From Hybos culiciformis (lineage: Eukaryota > Arthropoda > Insecta > Diptera > Hybotidae): 64,000 nt of DNA. The notes beneath the pieces are model-generated. The model saw only the letters and a list, made by a program, of their open reading frames with translations, was not told the DNA's origin and did not search any database. The stretch lies in the NCBI GenBank assembly GCA_964007475.1, contig OZ023274.1, forward strand, positions 86,323,936 through 86,387,935, read 5' to 3'. Shown piece by piece: positions 25,176 through 38,800 of the stretch. A program made the position numbers and the translations under genes. Within the stretch, counting starts at the first letter, position 1. Each line of letters opens with the position of its first letter.

Positions 25176-25181
25176 TTTATT
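25176..25181 (-). promoter_or_regulatory. Possible proximal polyadenylation signal of ken
   Basis: AATAAA on the minus strand about 50 nt after the ken stop codon, followed by more A/T-rich sequence. Insect regulators usually have longer 3' UTRs, so a more distal site is equally likely. Confidence 0.25.
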
Positions 25182-25232
25182 TTATTTTTATTTTTTAAAT
25201 ATAACCATATAAAATTCTAATTGATAAAATTA

Positions 25233-26808
25233 TCAATCTCTAAGATTTTTACTCAACAATAAGTTATTATGATGCCCAGATAAATGCCGTACTAATTCTT
25301 GCATTGATTCGAAACACATTGAGCAGAAACAACAGCTGTATCTGCTACTAGAATCTTGGCTCCCAGGTAAGCTAATTACATTTCGATGAACCGAACATAA
25401 GTGTTTAAGTAAATGGGCTTTTTGTTTGAACATCGCAACACAAAGTCTGCATGCAAACGGTTTCTCTCCAGTATGAACTCGCAAATGTGTTTTGAGATTC
25501 CAAGACATCCCAAATTGTTTTCCACAATATTCGCATCTGTATTCTCTCACAGGTGTGGCTCCTCCTACTGAAGAATTGTTAGCGTTACCATTACGAGAGC
25601 TTGATTGCGTTTGTACTGAAGATATATCTAGTGCATTAGAATCAGCATTACTTCCTAAAGGAGACTGAAGACCCAAACTTGCGCCTCCCGAGGATTGTAA
25701 GCTTGCTAACGCAGCTGCAGTATGAGGAGGCCATTGATAGACAAACGAGGGTGGTATCTGTAATGGACCGTCTGCACTAGGTGGTCGCCTTCTTATATTA
25801 TTATTGTTTGCATGGTTAAATATATCTGTGGGATTCACAATTCCTGGTGGTGGAGTTAAATTTCTCTCAGGGAAATAAGAAGGTGGTGCAGAAGATGATG
25901 GCGCTTTAAGCGCCCTTAGGTCTTCAATAAACGATGGATTATATGGAACGAACGGTTGATTTTGAGTAGGTGAATTATGAAAACCTGGTCTCCGTTTGCG
26001 ATGTGGTGTAACGACATAATTTTCAGGTGAATTCTGTAATATTTCGTGATCTGGAGGTGGTTTAAGAATTTCGGGGTCAGGCGGGTGATATAAAATTTTT
26101 CGCTTAGTTCTAAAGTGATCAAGTAATCTTACTGGGTTTATGATTTTATTATTGGTTGGAACTGTTTCTACATCTATATGACCATCATTTGAATCATCGT
26201 CTCTGTCTCGCATTCCTAATGACAAATTAACCGGATCTGAATTAGAAGATCGACGTCTTTCACTAATATTTTCTGGAGTAGTATTTCCATTATTTTCATT
26301 ATCTTTTTCATCCTCGTCACTTTCGTGAATTGAGTTTTTCTCTTTTGATATGTTTAATTTTTCCACTGGATTTTTTATTTCATTATTACTAATATCAGGA
26401 TTTTTTTCTTTTTCAACATCTTCATCGACTTCTTGTTCTGGTTCAGCTTCGCATCCGCTATTAGTATCATTAATTTTTTCCCTCTTAACTGATGTTCTGA
26501 CTGGCGAAGACTCAGAACTTTTTGATCTTCTTCGTCTTCGTCCCTCATCATCTCCACTACTCCCGCAATCATAGGTCGAATTTGTTTCTCGACTTGAAAA
26601 ATTATCATCTCGGTGAATATCACTTAAATTACCTGGTTTTATTTGTAATAATGACAGAAGGTCATGTAAATGTTTTATATCTTGAGCAGATATACATGTT
26701 TGTCCAGAATATAAAAAATCTAAAAGTGATCTAAAATAAATTGCTTCGATATCGGGAAAATACACAGTAGTAATGCCATCCACTTGAGGTGTTTCTTGCA
26801 GTAACATT
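25233..26808 (-). CDS. ken: ken exon 3 (end of BTB, linker, zinc fingers)
   Basis: The acceptor TAATTTACAG on the minus strand ends at 26809. The exon begins with the last base of Arg66, then [11 protein letters not shown]. It encodes 524 residues: the C-terminal half of the BTB domain ([30 protein letters not shown]), a basic RRRRR stretch, an acidic low-complexity linker, the PVNLSL motif, the [12 protein letters not shown] block, and three C2H2 fingers. It ends [11 protein letters not shown], nearly identical to the fly C-terminus as I remember it. An ATG 12 nt inside the intron (26825) would add MLIIYR if unspliced, but it ignores the clear acceptor and the BTB exon. Confidence 0.96.
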
Positions 26809-29800
26809 CTGTAAATTATAAGCATAATTTAATATGTAGATAAGTTTTATTATAATGTATTATATCAAAATCTTAAATAACAGCATTTTTATATTATCAA
26901 TTATATATATTTTAAATTTGAACTGATATCTTATGAGTCCCTATTTTTAAAATTAAGTGCATGGTAGTCAAATTATTGCTAACTTCTATCAATTATTTCA
27001 AAATTATAAGTAACACATCTTAGTGTCTGTTCCATTGAGTCAAATTGAGTTTTTTCTGATAATTTTATAATATCATTCATTCATCATTGAAATCAATTTT
27101 TTATCATAGGTAACTAACAATAACGTTCTAAATATACACACATAAAAGTAATTAAATTAACATTATATGAATGTAGATAATATGTCTGTCTGAATTTAGA
27201 TGTTTAAAATACTAAATAAAATTAAAAATACCGTATTAAAGGACTCGCTGCAGCCAGTACTAGCTTATGAGCTTTAAGTGTTTCTTTGTTTTCGCAAACA
27301 AGCAATAAATCAGCCGGGTGTTCGCCACGAAACGCTGCACTTATTTCTTGAAGAATACACTGGCCGTGTATAGCATACTGCAGCTGAAACATTTCCCCTT
27401 TCTGGAAAGAATAAATAAAAATATTTTGAACTTATTAATAATAATTTTGGCTAATATTATGTAATGTTATAACAAAAAATTTCTGAAAATTTCAATTGAA
27501 TAGTTAATTATTAATCCAATTCGTGTTTAAAATAATGTGTATTTCTGTATTAAAAGTTTTATTATCGAAAGAGATATACAATTATGTAGACATAAATGAT
27601 AAAGAATTGGTTAAGTTAAAGTAACAAAGTATCGAATGATAAACAAAAATATAATTTATGCATTTTACAATACATATTAGTAATTGGAAAACTCAATATT
27701 GAAAGTTTTAGAAAATAAAGCGTAAAACTTTGCTATATTAATATATGTTGGATAAAATGATTCAATAATTTTTATATCCAAAATTTGCATAGAAGGTCAA
27801 AATATTAAAATTTGTGACTTGAATTATAATAACATGAAATATTTTAAATTTTTTTATTATTTTTAAAATATTCAGTATAACATTATGCGTTTTACATTAG
27901 TGAGTTAATGAAAATTGTAAAAATTATTAGTAAAATTTGAATTTTAGGGTAGGTATTTGTAAAAATTAATTTAGAGATTTGACGTGCTGATGATATTAAA
28001 ATACAGACGAAAAAATAACAATATCTTTTTCTTTCTAAGGATCCATAAAACAAAAAAATTCATCTAATAGAATAAGATTGCATTAATTGTGCCGATTCGC
28101 TAACACTTGATATCTTTATTCGAACACCTGATTTTTGAGTGGAAAAAAAGTTAATAAAAAATCAAAGTTATGTTTTAAAGAATTTGCAGATCTTTTAACA
28201 TTGCGTTACGCGAAAAAAAAAAGTGAAAAAAAAACGTTTGAAGATCGCAATGTCTACAAATTTGAATAAATTATAATTGTAAAATATTCATTTAAAAAGT
28301 TTTCAGAAAATTTAGTTAAAATTAAAATAGATTGAAATTTTTAGTAATATTTGTATTTAACTACAAATTTTTTCAATTTCCTCTTTCCACTTAATCAAAA
28401 AACGTATACAGAAGTTGTACTTTATATTTATAAAATAACGATGTTGCTACACAATATAAATAAATAATTAATCCTGGTAGATTGATTGAATTAAATAAAA
28501 AAAAATGCAGATAGAAACATTTCAAGCTTTTTAATTATTTTTTTTTTCACTAGATTGTGTTAGAAAAGTTAAAAAAAAAAATTTTGGGTAAAAAGATACT
28601 AGGTATGGATTGTTCAAATGTAAAAATTTTGTGGTATAAAATAAAAGAAGTGCTAAGATTTTCAAGATTTCCAAATAGTGAGAATAAAATATTGCATCAT
28701 TTTTAATATTTTATATATATAAGATTAATTTTACGCCTACAATGCATACTACACTACAATTAGTGTGCGTTGTATCTATCTCTATTAGCAATAAATTAAT
28801 AACAAAAAATTTAATTATTATAGTACGAAATAAATTTATTTAATTCGATAATGACATTATTATTTCTTGTAAATTGGTGAATAATGAGATTTTTAGAGAA
28901 TATAATTTTAATTTTAAAAAGAAATATTACTTTTTTTTTATTATTATTATTATTTTAATTATTATTTAAAAATTGCATTGAGAATTTGGTATTGGTATAT
29001 ATTTATACTGGAATGTATATGAGGTAAGTAGGGAAAGCAGTATTTTTCAAAAGCATATATCGCCTGCTCAGAAATGAAACAACGTATAATGAAAAGTATA
29101 GTTTCGAGTAATTTAAATTTAAAGATTTGAAAATTAAAAAAAACGTATGAAAAAATATCAAGTAGCGTACAATTTTCATCTAAAAAACACATTTTAATCA
29201 ACATTAAGAATATTGCAAAACTTTAAACATAAATTAAAATTTTGCTTCCAGGAGATGAACTCGTCTTTCTTGCATTTATCTTTCATAGTCTCCACTTTGT
29301 CGAAGGGGCCTGATGTTGGGAGCTTTCGTAAATGGAAGGCCGGAAAGGCAACTGTCGTCGATTTATTTTTTGCAATCATTTTTATTTTGCCAACTTGGAA
29401 CCATTTTGATCGATTTAAAAATTAATGATTGAATTAAAAAAAAAAAAAAAAAATATCTACTATAATTATTTATGATAAACTTTTTAATGAACGTAACTTA
29501 ATAATTTGTCAACAATTTGACACTCAATAAGTTAAGTGTACCAATAGTGTATTTTTAGAAATATTTAGATGAATGATAAAAGGCGTTATAACTAGGCCAT
29601 TGACGAGTTATTAATTTTTTTCTTTAAGTTTTTTCGTTTCCGTATTGGAAAATATTTAACATTGAATAATTATATATTTTTCTCAATTTAATTTATTAAT
29701 CCATCTTTTTTTGCTTTAAATTTTTATAAATCATAAATTGTAAACATTAAATGAACTAAAACGAAAAGATTTATTTACCTACATAGGTAGGTATATTATA

Positions 29801-32800
29801 TATTTGAATTATATAGAAAGCTAAATATGCATATGTAGGTATATTAACATATTAAGTATATTAAGTTAAAATAAATATCAAATAATTCTTGAGAAAATGC
29901 TACAACAAATAAAAAATACGCCATCAATCCATACATACCGCGGTTGTTGTCAAATTGAAACAAAAAAAAATTTATACCTATATTATTATATGAAAATTAA
30001 ACCAACTGACATTAAAAATCTAATTCAAAAAAAAAATAAAATAAAAAATGAAATGAAAAATGTTATGATTCTCATTGTTCTTTCTTTTTTATTTATTTAT
30101 TTAGTTTTTTTTAATTTTTAACATAAAGTGAATGTTAAAAAATAAAAAATAAAAATTTTAACCTTGTAAATATTTCTACATTAAAAAAAAAAAATAAAAC
30201 AATATTTTTTCCTTTCGCATTTTATAAAATGTGAAAAATATATATATGATGTATACATATGTATATAGTATAAAAATAATACAAAATTCAATAATATTAT
30301 ACAAAAATTTATAGGTATTGCAACCACGGATGCTATCACTACCTATTCCAATTCGAAATCACATAAAATTTTTTATTTAAAATAAATAATAAAAAAAAAA
30401 AAACGTATGTGTGCAATAATAAATACAAAAAAAAGTAAAAGACCAGACCATTTAAGTTTAGTATGTTAATCAAAGGGGAACAAAAAACGTGTTTGTTTCG
30501 AAAGTATGACCTTGGAATTTTTTTTTCCATACATATATTATATATATATAAGTTTAAGTTTTTTTTCACATTTTTTTTTTCTTTTTTAATGATTTCGCGC
30601 TGCTTTTTTTTCCATTAATTTCTTTGGAATAATATGAAAAAAGTAACAGCGCAACAATAACAACAACAACAACAACAGAAGCATTATGTTTTTATGTCTT
30701 TCTCTCTCTCTTTAGTTTTTTTTTTTTTTTTTTTTTCAAATCCCTATAAGCACCACAATTTTATTATGTACGCTATTTTTTCTTCTTTCTTCTTTTTACT
30801 TTCGTTATTTCCTTTTATTTCTCATAATCATTTCTTTTTACTGGTTTTTTTTTTTTTTTTTTTACATTTTTAATGCTTTTGTATAAATAAATGTACATTC
30901 TACAATTTTTTTTATTTTTTTTTTTCAAAAAAAAAAAAAAAATTTATACAGACTACTTTTTTCTCTGCTGCTGCTGATCAACTGTCATGAGACGAACTTG
31001 TTTTTCAAGGTTAACGTATTTTTCCTTTCCTCTTTCATCGTCATCATCATGAATGTAAAAAAAAAAAAAAAAAAAAAATCTCTAAAAACAAAAAAAAAGT
31101 TATAAAAAAAAAAAGTTTTCAGTAACACATATCTGGAAAAAAAAATAATAAAATAAAATAAAATAATATTTTTCTGCTTTTTCTGGAATTATTTTTTTTT
31201 TTTATTTGTTCTTTAATTCTAAATAATTTTCTCTGAACCTGAAAAGTTGTTCAAAAAATTTTACACACTTCTATTAGGTAGCTACTATACATATGGAAAG
31301 GAAGTTTAATTTTAAATAATATAAATTCCTACCTAATAATGAAGAAAATCGAAAATTCTAAAATCACATTTTTAAAGTCTGAAACAAAAAGAAAAGAGAT
31401 TGGCAAATGCCGCATAATTGGTTAAATATTTTATAGGTGCATATAAAGAAATTCTTTTTTATAACATTAAAGCATTCCGTTAATGTATGCTAATTTTTCA
31501 GATACTTATAGTACATCTGTAAATGATTCACTTTACTCAAATTAACAGATAAATCTAATAAGCATTTAATACAGAGATTAATTATATTGTGTCAATAATT
31601 CACAATTTAAATATGTGTCTATTTTTATTTTTATGTAATATATTTTGATCCTTTTTAATCACAAACTTTAATTTAACATCGATTCATGCCTGTCAGATAC
31701 GAATCTGGTGATTGATTTTTCGACAACTGCCCGATATACGATCTTGCTGAAATTTTGTGTACACATCTTTGGTTTCAAAACAATTAAAGTACGTAGGTGT
31801 ATTGCATTTTATAGCACATCAAATATAGATTTAATATTTTATCACAAGGACCAAAATAAATTTCATTACATTAAAATTAATTTTTGTTTTTTAAATAAAG
31901 CTTATAATAAACTAAGAAATAGGAAAATAACTTAAAACAAAAAAAAATTAAAAACTAATTTTATTTATTTTTAGTTAGAAGAAAATAAAAAAAAAGAAAG
32001 TAAAAATATCTTCGAGCCAACTGTTTATGACTTTAAATAAAAGCTCAGATTAAAAAATAAGTAACTGACGGATGTATAGTGCCCCTAGTTTTTACACAGG
32101 ATTATATGGAAAATTTTTTCAAATGCCTTATTCTATATTCAATTGTACAACAAAAATAGAAAAGATTTGAAAATTTATAAAAAAAAACAATTTTATCCTA
32201 TTCTTCCATACGTAGCTTTTATCTCTTGCAAATTCAATATTATAAGAGTTGGAAAGCCCATTTTAGATAACCGCGAGAATCTCACAATAACCTTTGATTT
32301 TAAAATAAAATTAAGTAAAACATTTTAAATAATCAAATATTTTTAATGTACATAGGGTATAGCGTTTTTGCAATAAATGAGTTTTCGCAAAACAACGATT
32401 TAAAATTTGTGTCCAAATGAAACAGCATTTTTTCCTAATAAATAAATAATAATTAATTCTATATACTTCAATATTATGACTGTATGTATATAAAATATAA
32501 TGTTTACATAAACCCTAATTAAAATTATATTATTTTTTTATTCAAACGATTTTCATTATTATAAATACATTTTTTTCACCATCATTCATTTAATAATGTT
32601 TTATAATATGATGTTTATCTTCCTTGAAAGAATTTCAGAAAGCTTTCTTTTTATAAATTTCTATTGAAAATAAATGACTAATTTCTACTTCACTATGAAT
32701 AACAAAAAAATATTCTAAGAATAAAAAGTAAAATTGATAATATATGTCTAATCAATTGAACATCATCAATATATTTTTAGAATAAATTATTATTTTTAAT

Positions 32801-35800
32801 ATTCAAAAACAAAAATAAATAAATGTTACTACTTATACGAGTTTGTATAATGTTAAATACTTAGGTGTAAAGTTAATTCTTAGAGGAGTTAAGAAAAATA
32901 TAAATAGATTTAAATGACTATATTTTTATGATATTTTATGGAAATTTATGTAATTTTCATAGACACTTTCGTTCTTATAATATCGTATAGTTATATTTTA
33001 CCAATAAATAATTCTTTGGAGATCCATACGAAATATTAACATCAAGATTCTACCAGAACAAACGTACATATATATTGAGTAGGTACATAATATTGATTTT
33101 AAATATAAGACTTTTAAATCTTAAATTTTCAATTAACTACGTGTAATTATATACTTAAAATATAATAAAGTAAGTATATACTTGAATATAATAAATTTTG
33201 AAAAAATGTCCATGTCTTTTTGCGGTGAAATAATGAAAAAAAAAGAATATTATTAAAAGTAACATATATATATTTACATATATAAATGTATTGTATATAA
33301 TGTTGGATATATACCTATTAAATGTCTGGCTAAAAAAAGTTTTTTCAAGAATATTGTATTAAAAAGAAATTTGAGAAAAAAAAAAAATAAAGGAAATAAT
33401 TTTTACATACAATTGTTGGAGGAATAAAAAACAAACTTGTGTTTTTTAAAAGAAATTATAAAAGAATGAAAAAGAATTGATAGGTAGGAAGGTATCTTGC
33501 ACCAAGAAGAAGTATCGAAAAAAGATTTTTTCTTTTTCAAATCATTTAAATTTTTTTTTATAAGTTTTTTCAGAAAAAATATTAATTTATCGTCGTCGTC
33601 ACCAGAAATTTCAAAGATCACCGAATTTTTTAATGCTATTATAAGGATATTAAATTATGTATTGAGATTTCGTTAGCAGATTGATTTTGATTGATTTTAA
33701 TTATTCGAAAGTACAAGTATGTATATAAGTAAAATTAAATTTCCATTGTGGCCCTATCGTCGACTGGCAATATCAAAATGTGCAAAAACAATTACTTCAA
33801 AATAAACAGCATGAACTGGAAATTGGTTATACTAACAAAGTTTTTACAAATTTTGGTAACACTACCTAATTACGTACTGTGATTCATTTTTGAATAATTG
33901 TTTTGAAAATAAGTCTTAATATTTGAAAAAAAAAAAAAATTAAATTAATACATATATAATACTTATATAAATAACAAACGATTTATTTATTATTGATTGG
34001 CATATTTTTATCATGTTACATTTATATCACATACACTTATAAGAAGAATCTAAAAAATTCTCTTAAACAATTTGCAAAATTTATTACAATTTTTTTCCAG
34101 AATGTTTTTTTTTACATTAAAAAAAACTAGAACTTTTTAAAATAATCACACAATTGAAAGTAGTATGATGATGTGAGACAGATAAAAAATATTAAAATTA
34201 AAAATATCGGTAAGAAAATTATAGAACTTTTCAAATAAAACGTTATAGGTATACCTACTTGTCGCTCATATACACACATAATGTAGGTAGGTAAACAAAA
34301 ACTATATATACAAAATGGTAATTATATAAAAATATATCACTTTTACTTTTTTCCAAGCAAAACCAACTTTTACTTTACTTTTACTTTAGTAAAACAGAGT
34401 GCTTATCTGGAATGAATAAAACTTTCGAAAAAAAAAAAAAATGTTTTTCTTTGTAAAATATAATTTCCTGAATTTATAAAATTCACCTATTTTTAAAATT
34501 GTAAATTTCTACAATTAAAAAGACTAATTTCAATAACTATTATTTAAAATAAGTATCGTCATATACTACTTCGTCATCTACGATAAAGATACAATTTCTC
34601 AAACGCCCGCCGTTTTCATGGATTTACATAAATAATAATTAAAACCTGAATATTATATATATATGGAAGTGTGTAATGTATGTATAAGATAAAAATTATT
34701 ATTATTATATTATTTACTATATTTTTATTACGCTAAAAGTTTTTATAAAAATAAAATTTATGTATATAAAATTTTATTAGGGCATGACAAAGTACATGAA
34801 AGGTTATAAATGCGTACATATAATTTAAAAAACCAACATAATACTTTCTTCGCGATTACAAACAAAAATTAAATTAAAATTAAAAAAAATAAAAAAGAAA
34901 AACTTGAATCTATTACATAATTTTTATGCGATTATTTTTTGTGTGCTCATAACAAAATTTTGAAAGTATAACATCAACTCATAAAATATATATATATATA
35001 TAAATGTATATATAAATAATATAACCCTGTTGTATATTGCACATTTAATGTTGTAGTCTGAGAGCAGTGATCAATTTTTTGTAAAATTTATTTAAATTTT
35101 TAATGCTACAACGAGGAAGGAAATCCATTGATAGACTTTTCCAATAATAAAGTAATTTTTTAATATAATTATTGATTCGTTTATTTAATTTTAAATATCA
35201 TCTATAAAAACATATATTCTTTACATAAAATTTTTGCATAAATGTATGTATCTCGGATATTCTATTAAGGGTATTTTTATTTTTCTGCCTGACATTTTTC
35301 TATTAAACATATAACTTTATATTTCAATTAAAATGTCACAAATTATAAGAGATTCAATTCAATTTAAATCCGTTTTGTCCTGAATAAGGATAGTTCTTCC
35401 TGTAATATTATCTTTGTTTCTGGAAAGAAATAATGACAACATTTGAACGAAAGAGCGGATGGACGGATACTTTTACTTCTCCTTTTTGTTCATTTTTTAT
35501 AATTAATTAAAATAAACTTAAATTTCTCTATTATTACATGGTAATTAACCGTCTTCTTGCCTAAGGCCAAATAAGTTACCAAAAAAAAAAAACAAATTCT
35601 TTTCACTTTCATTCATTTCTTACATCATTTAAAAAAAAAAAAACTTTTTCGTTTTTTACAGAAAATTATATCTCTATCGCTTTATCGTACATGTACAAAG
35701 CGATTTAATGCAAGTTTTGTGTATATTTAAGAAATGAAAAAGTTTTTTATTTTTATGAAACTGTGTAACAAATTTTTACAATTTTACATAGTATTAGTGA

Positions 35801-38800
35801 AATTTTATATTTCGTATTAAAATGCGCGCACAACTGTTATAAAAGTAAAAGTAAATTTTTCTCATTACAATGAAAATAAAAAGGGAAATATATGAAAATT
35901 TAAAAATAAATAATAAAAAAATAATAATAATAATGAAAAATGAAAATGTTGATTGTTACAACAATGACTTAATATTTTTTTTTATAGGAGGTATATTTCT
36001 TTAGCTTTTGGATTACGATTTGTAATACTTTTTAAATTTTCCTTTCACTCTAAAACATTGGTAGGTACTTAGTATAAGCAATTTATGTCATTGATTTGTT
36101 TATTATGCTATGTCCATTAAATTCTCACACAATAATAGCATTAAGTTGTTGGGAAACTACAAAAAAAAAAAAAAAATAAAAATAAATATGTGAAAATTTA
36201 GAAAATGGTCCAAGGCGGAATTTTAAATCTACAGTATTTATATATTTAAAATACTACTAACTAACAATAAAGAAAGTTTTATATATGTATATATTATATG
36301 TATATTTTTTCATGTTTAATATTATGTTTGTTATTTGTAATACATAATTACAAAAATTGAGCATTCAAAACTTAACCAAATTTCAATATGTGATATTATC
36401 TTGGAAACTTAAGGAATTCATCTATGTATTTTATGAAATAACTATTAATAATATAAAAAAAATCTAGTCTATTAAAAATGGATTTTATTCTTATTAAATA
36501 TTCAATTATAGTAGTTATACATGCCCAATAATTCTAAGAATGATTATTGACTAATATTTTAATAATATATATATTTTAATAAAAATGTATATATATATTT
36601 ATTTTAATATATATTTTAATAATAATAAAAATAAATAAAAATCAATTTGAAGCCCCAATTCATATCTCAGCCAGATGTTGTGTAGTGGGCTTAAAGCTGT
36701 ATATGTTGTGTAGTAGATGCTCGTTTTTATGTAATTATAAATATATATAAGTATTTAGTATTGATCCGAGATGCAATGTTAATACTTTTCTATAAAGTGT
36801 ATATATTATATATATATACACTTTCTTCATGACCCTTTTAAACTCTAATTAAATACTACAATCTAGGTAAGATATAAAATTAACATCATTAATATATAAT
36901 GTGATTAAGTTTGATCGTGCATTTGCTTCTAATTTTTTGAGCATATTATATATTTATTGAAAATTATTAAGGATGATGATAATTAATGAATGACTATGCA
37001 TTGTATTTTTTTTTTTTTTAAATAAATAAATCAAGCTATTAAATGTATAATATTAGTTTAAATAACAATAATTATTATATTGGCTTTTCATACATGTACG
37101 TACGTATATTTATTAAAAAAAAATTTGCACTCAAATAAAATACTATATTTTTTATTATATTTATATAAACAGGTAACATAATTTCAAATTTAAGGCCTTT
37201 AAAAACAGTTCAGAGAAGAAAATAAAATAAAATGAAAGATTATACCTAAATTTGAACTAAAAAATAAAATATTTTATTGGTCCAAAAACTATATTTTGTT
37301 TCTATTATTTTTTTTGTCGAAAAATTCATCAAGTACTTTCCTTTTGTGTGTTGTAAAAAAAAAAATAAAATGAGCGGATATTCGGGTCATAAAATAAAAT
37401 AACAACAAAATAAAAAAAAAATATTTTCAAACAAATAATAAGAGTTACATAATTTAGGCAATGTTTTTTTTGTTTGAAAGTTGTTAGACTTAATGATGTT
37501 AGTATTAGGTATAAACGTATTTAGCATAATATACAGAAGACAAAATATGTATATTAATCTATGCTCATTTTTTCCCAACAATATAAATTAAATTACATTT
37601 TTTGCAAACTTTAAAACAAATAAAAAAATTTTACTTATAAATATAGTTAATAAATAAAAGAAAAAAAAAAAAAAACTAAAATCCACCAAAAAAGTTTTTA
37701 TTTTAACATATATTATGTTAATTATGTATAAACTTATTTATAAGTCATAGTTGTTGTATATATATATTATATGAAAAATATAGGAATTAAATTATTATTT
37801 ATTATTATTTATATTTATTCATAATAATTTTCAATTAAACTCGATTTCTAATTCAAGGTATTTGTTATTATTATTATGATTATATTAAGCATGTATTAAA
37901 ATAATTTTTTTTTTTTGCTTAATATTTTAATCGAGTTTGCATTTGATTTCCAAAAAAAATGCTACAACAAGCTCATAATTTATGACAATCATTGATAAAA
38001 TCAATGCATTCTTGTGATACTGGTCTACAAAACTAATCAAAATTTTCCATAAGTTCACTTTTTTCAATAACTTCTATATTAGATCATTAAAATATAATAT
38101 TTTCATTGTGTATAATAAAGTTAGTATGTCCATCAGAAAATACTTGCTATGGTTTATCTCGACCCCAACTCAATAAAATTTTTTTTTGCAAAAAAAAAAA
38201 AATAACAAATTTATAAATTTCATTGTAAGAAAATTAAATATTTATTGATTAGTTTATTATGCACATAACTTTCATTAAAAAAAAATTTAAAAATATTATT
38301 TACATTTTATATGCTGATCTGTACTCGAAAATCCAAAATTTGACAATGATCGGTCGGTTGATGATATTGTTTTTATGATTGTCTGTACCGAATTTTTTTT
38401 ATTCAAGGACAGAAAATCAAATACATAAGTGAAGTGGATGTTCTAATGAAGGTGGAAATACAATTCGGAATCTATAATAGTGTTTAATTTTTCCAATTCA
38501 TTCCATAAAAAATTCTATAGATACCTACTTCTAACATTAATTCTATAATATATTCTTTATATGTAACTGATGATAGTATAAATAATTCCATAAACGAAAA
38601 ACCTCTTTTCAACATTATAATTTGAAAGCAGAAAAAATTCTAAATCTTTATAGCTGATCTTATTTTATTTTACACAAAGAAGAATAAAAGTACCTACTTT
38701 TTTCACAATCTTTTTGATATGCAGTACACCTATAAATTACAAATTTCGCTATCTCAATACAATTGTGCATAAATGAAATTGAAAGTAATTTCATAATATG

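Larger units (their letters stand above)
22474..25232. other. Non-coding region beyond the ken stop codon
   Basis: No gene recognised except a small inserted hairpin at 23220-23290. The part nearest 25232 must include the ken 3' UTR on the minus strand. Homopolymer runs are frequent and several AATAAA hexamers are available on that strand. Confidence 0.55.

Noticed and set aside
26350..26734. Plus-strand and alternative minus-strand frames over ken
   Set aside because: Shadow frames of the ken coding exon.
26809..26825. ATG giving ken the N-terminus MLIIYR
   Set aside because: These codons are intronic. The acceptor at 26809-26810 joins in phase to the BTB exon at 27232-27401.
36790..36830. 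Hairpin of TATA-rich sequence (AAAGTGTATATA with its complement)
   Set aside because: Such inverted repeats are expected in (TA)n-rich DNA; no flanking duplication or conservation.
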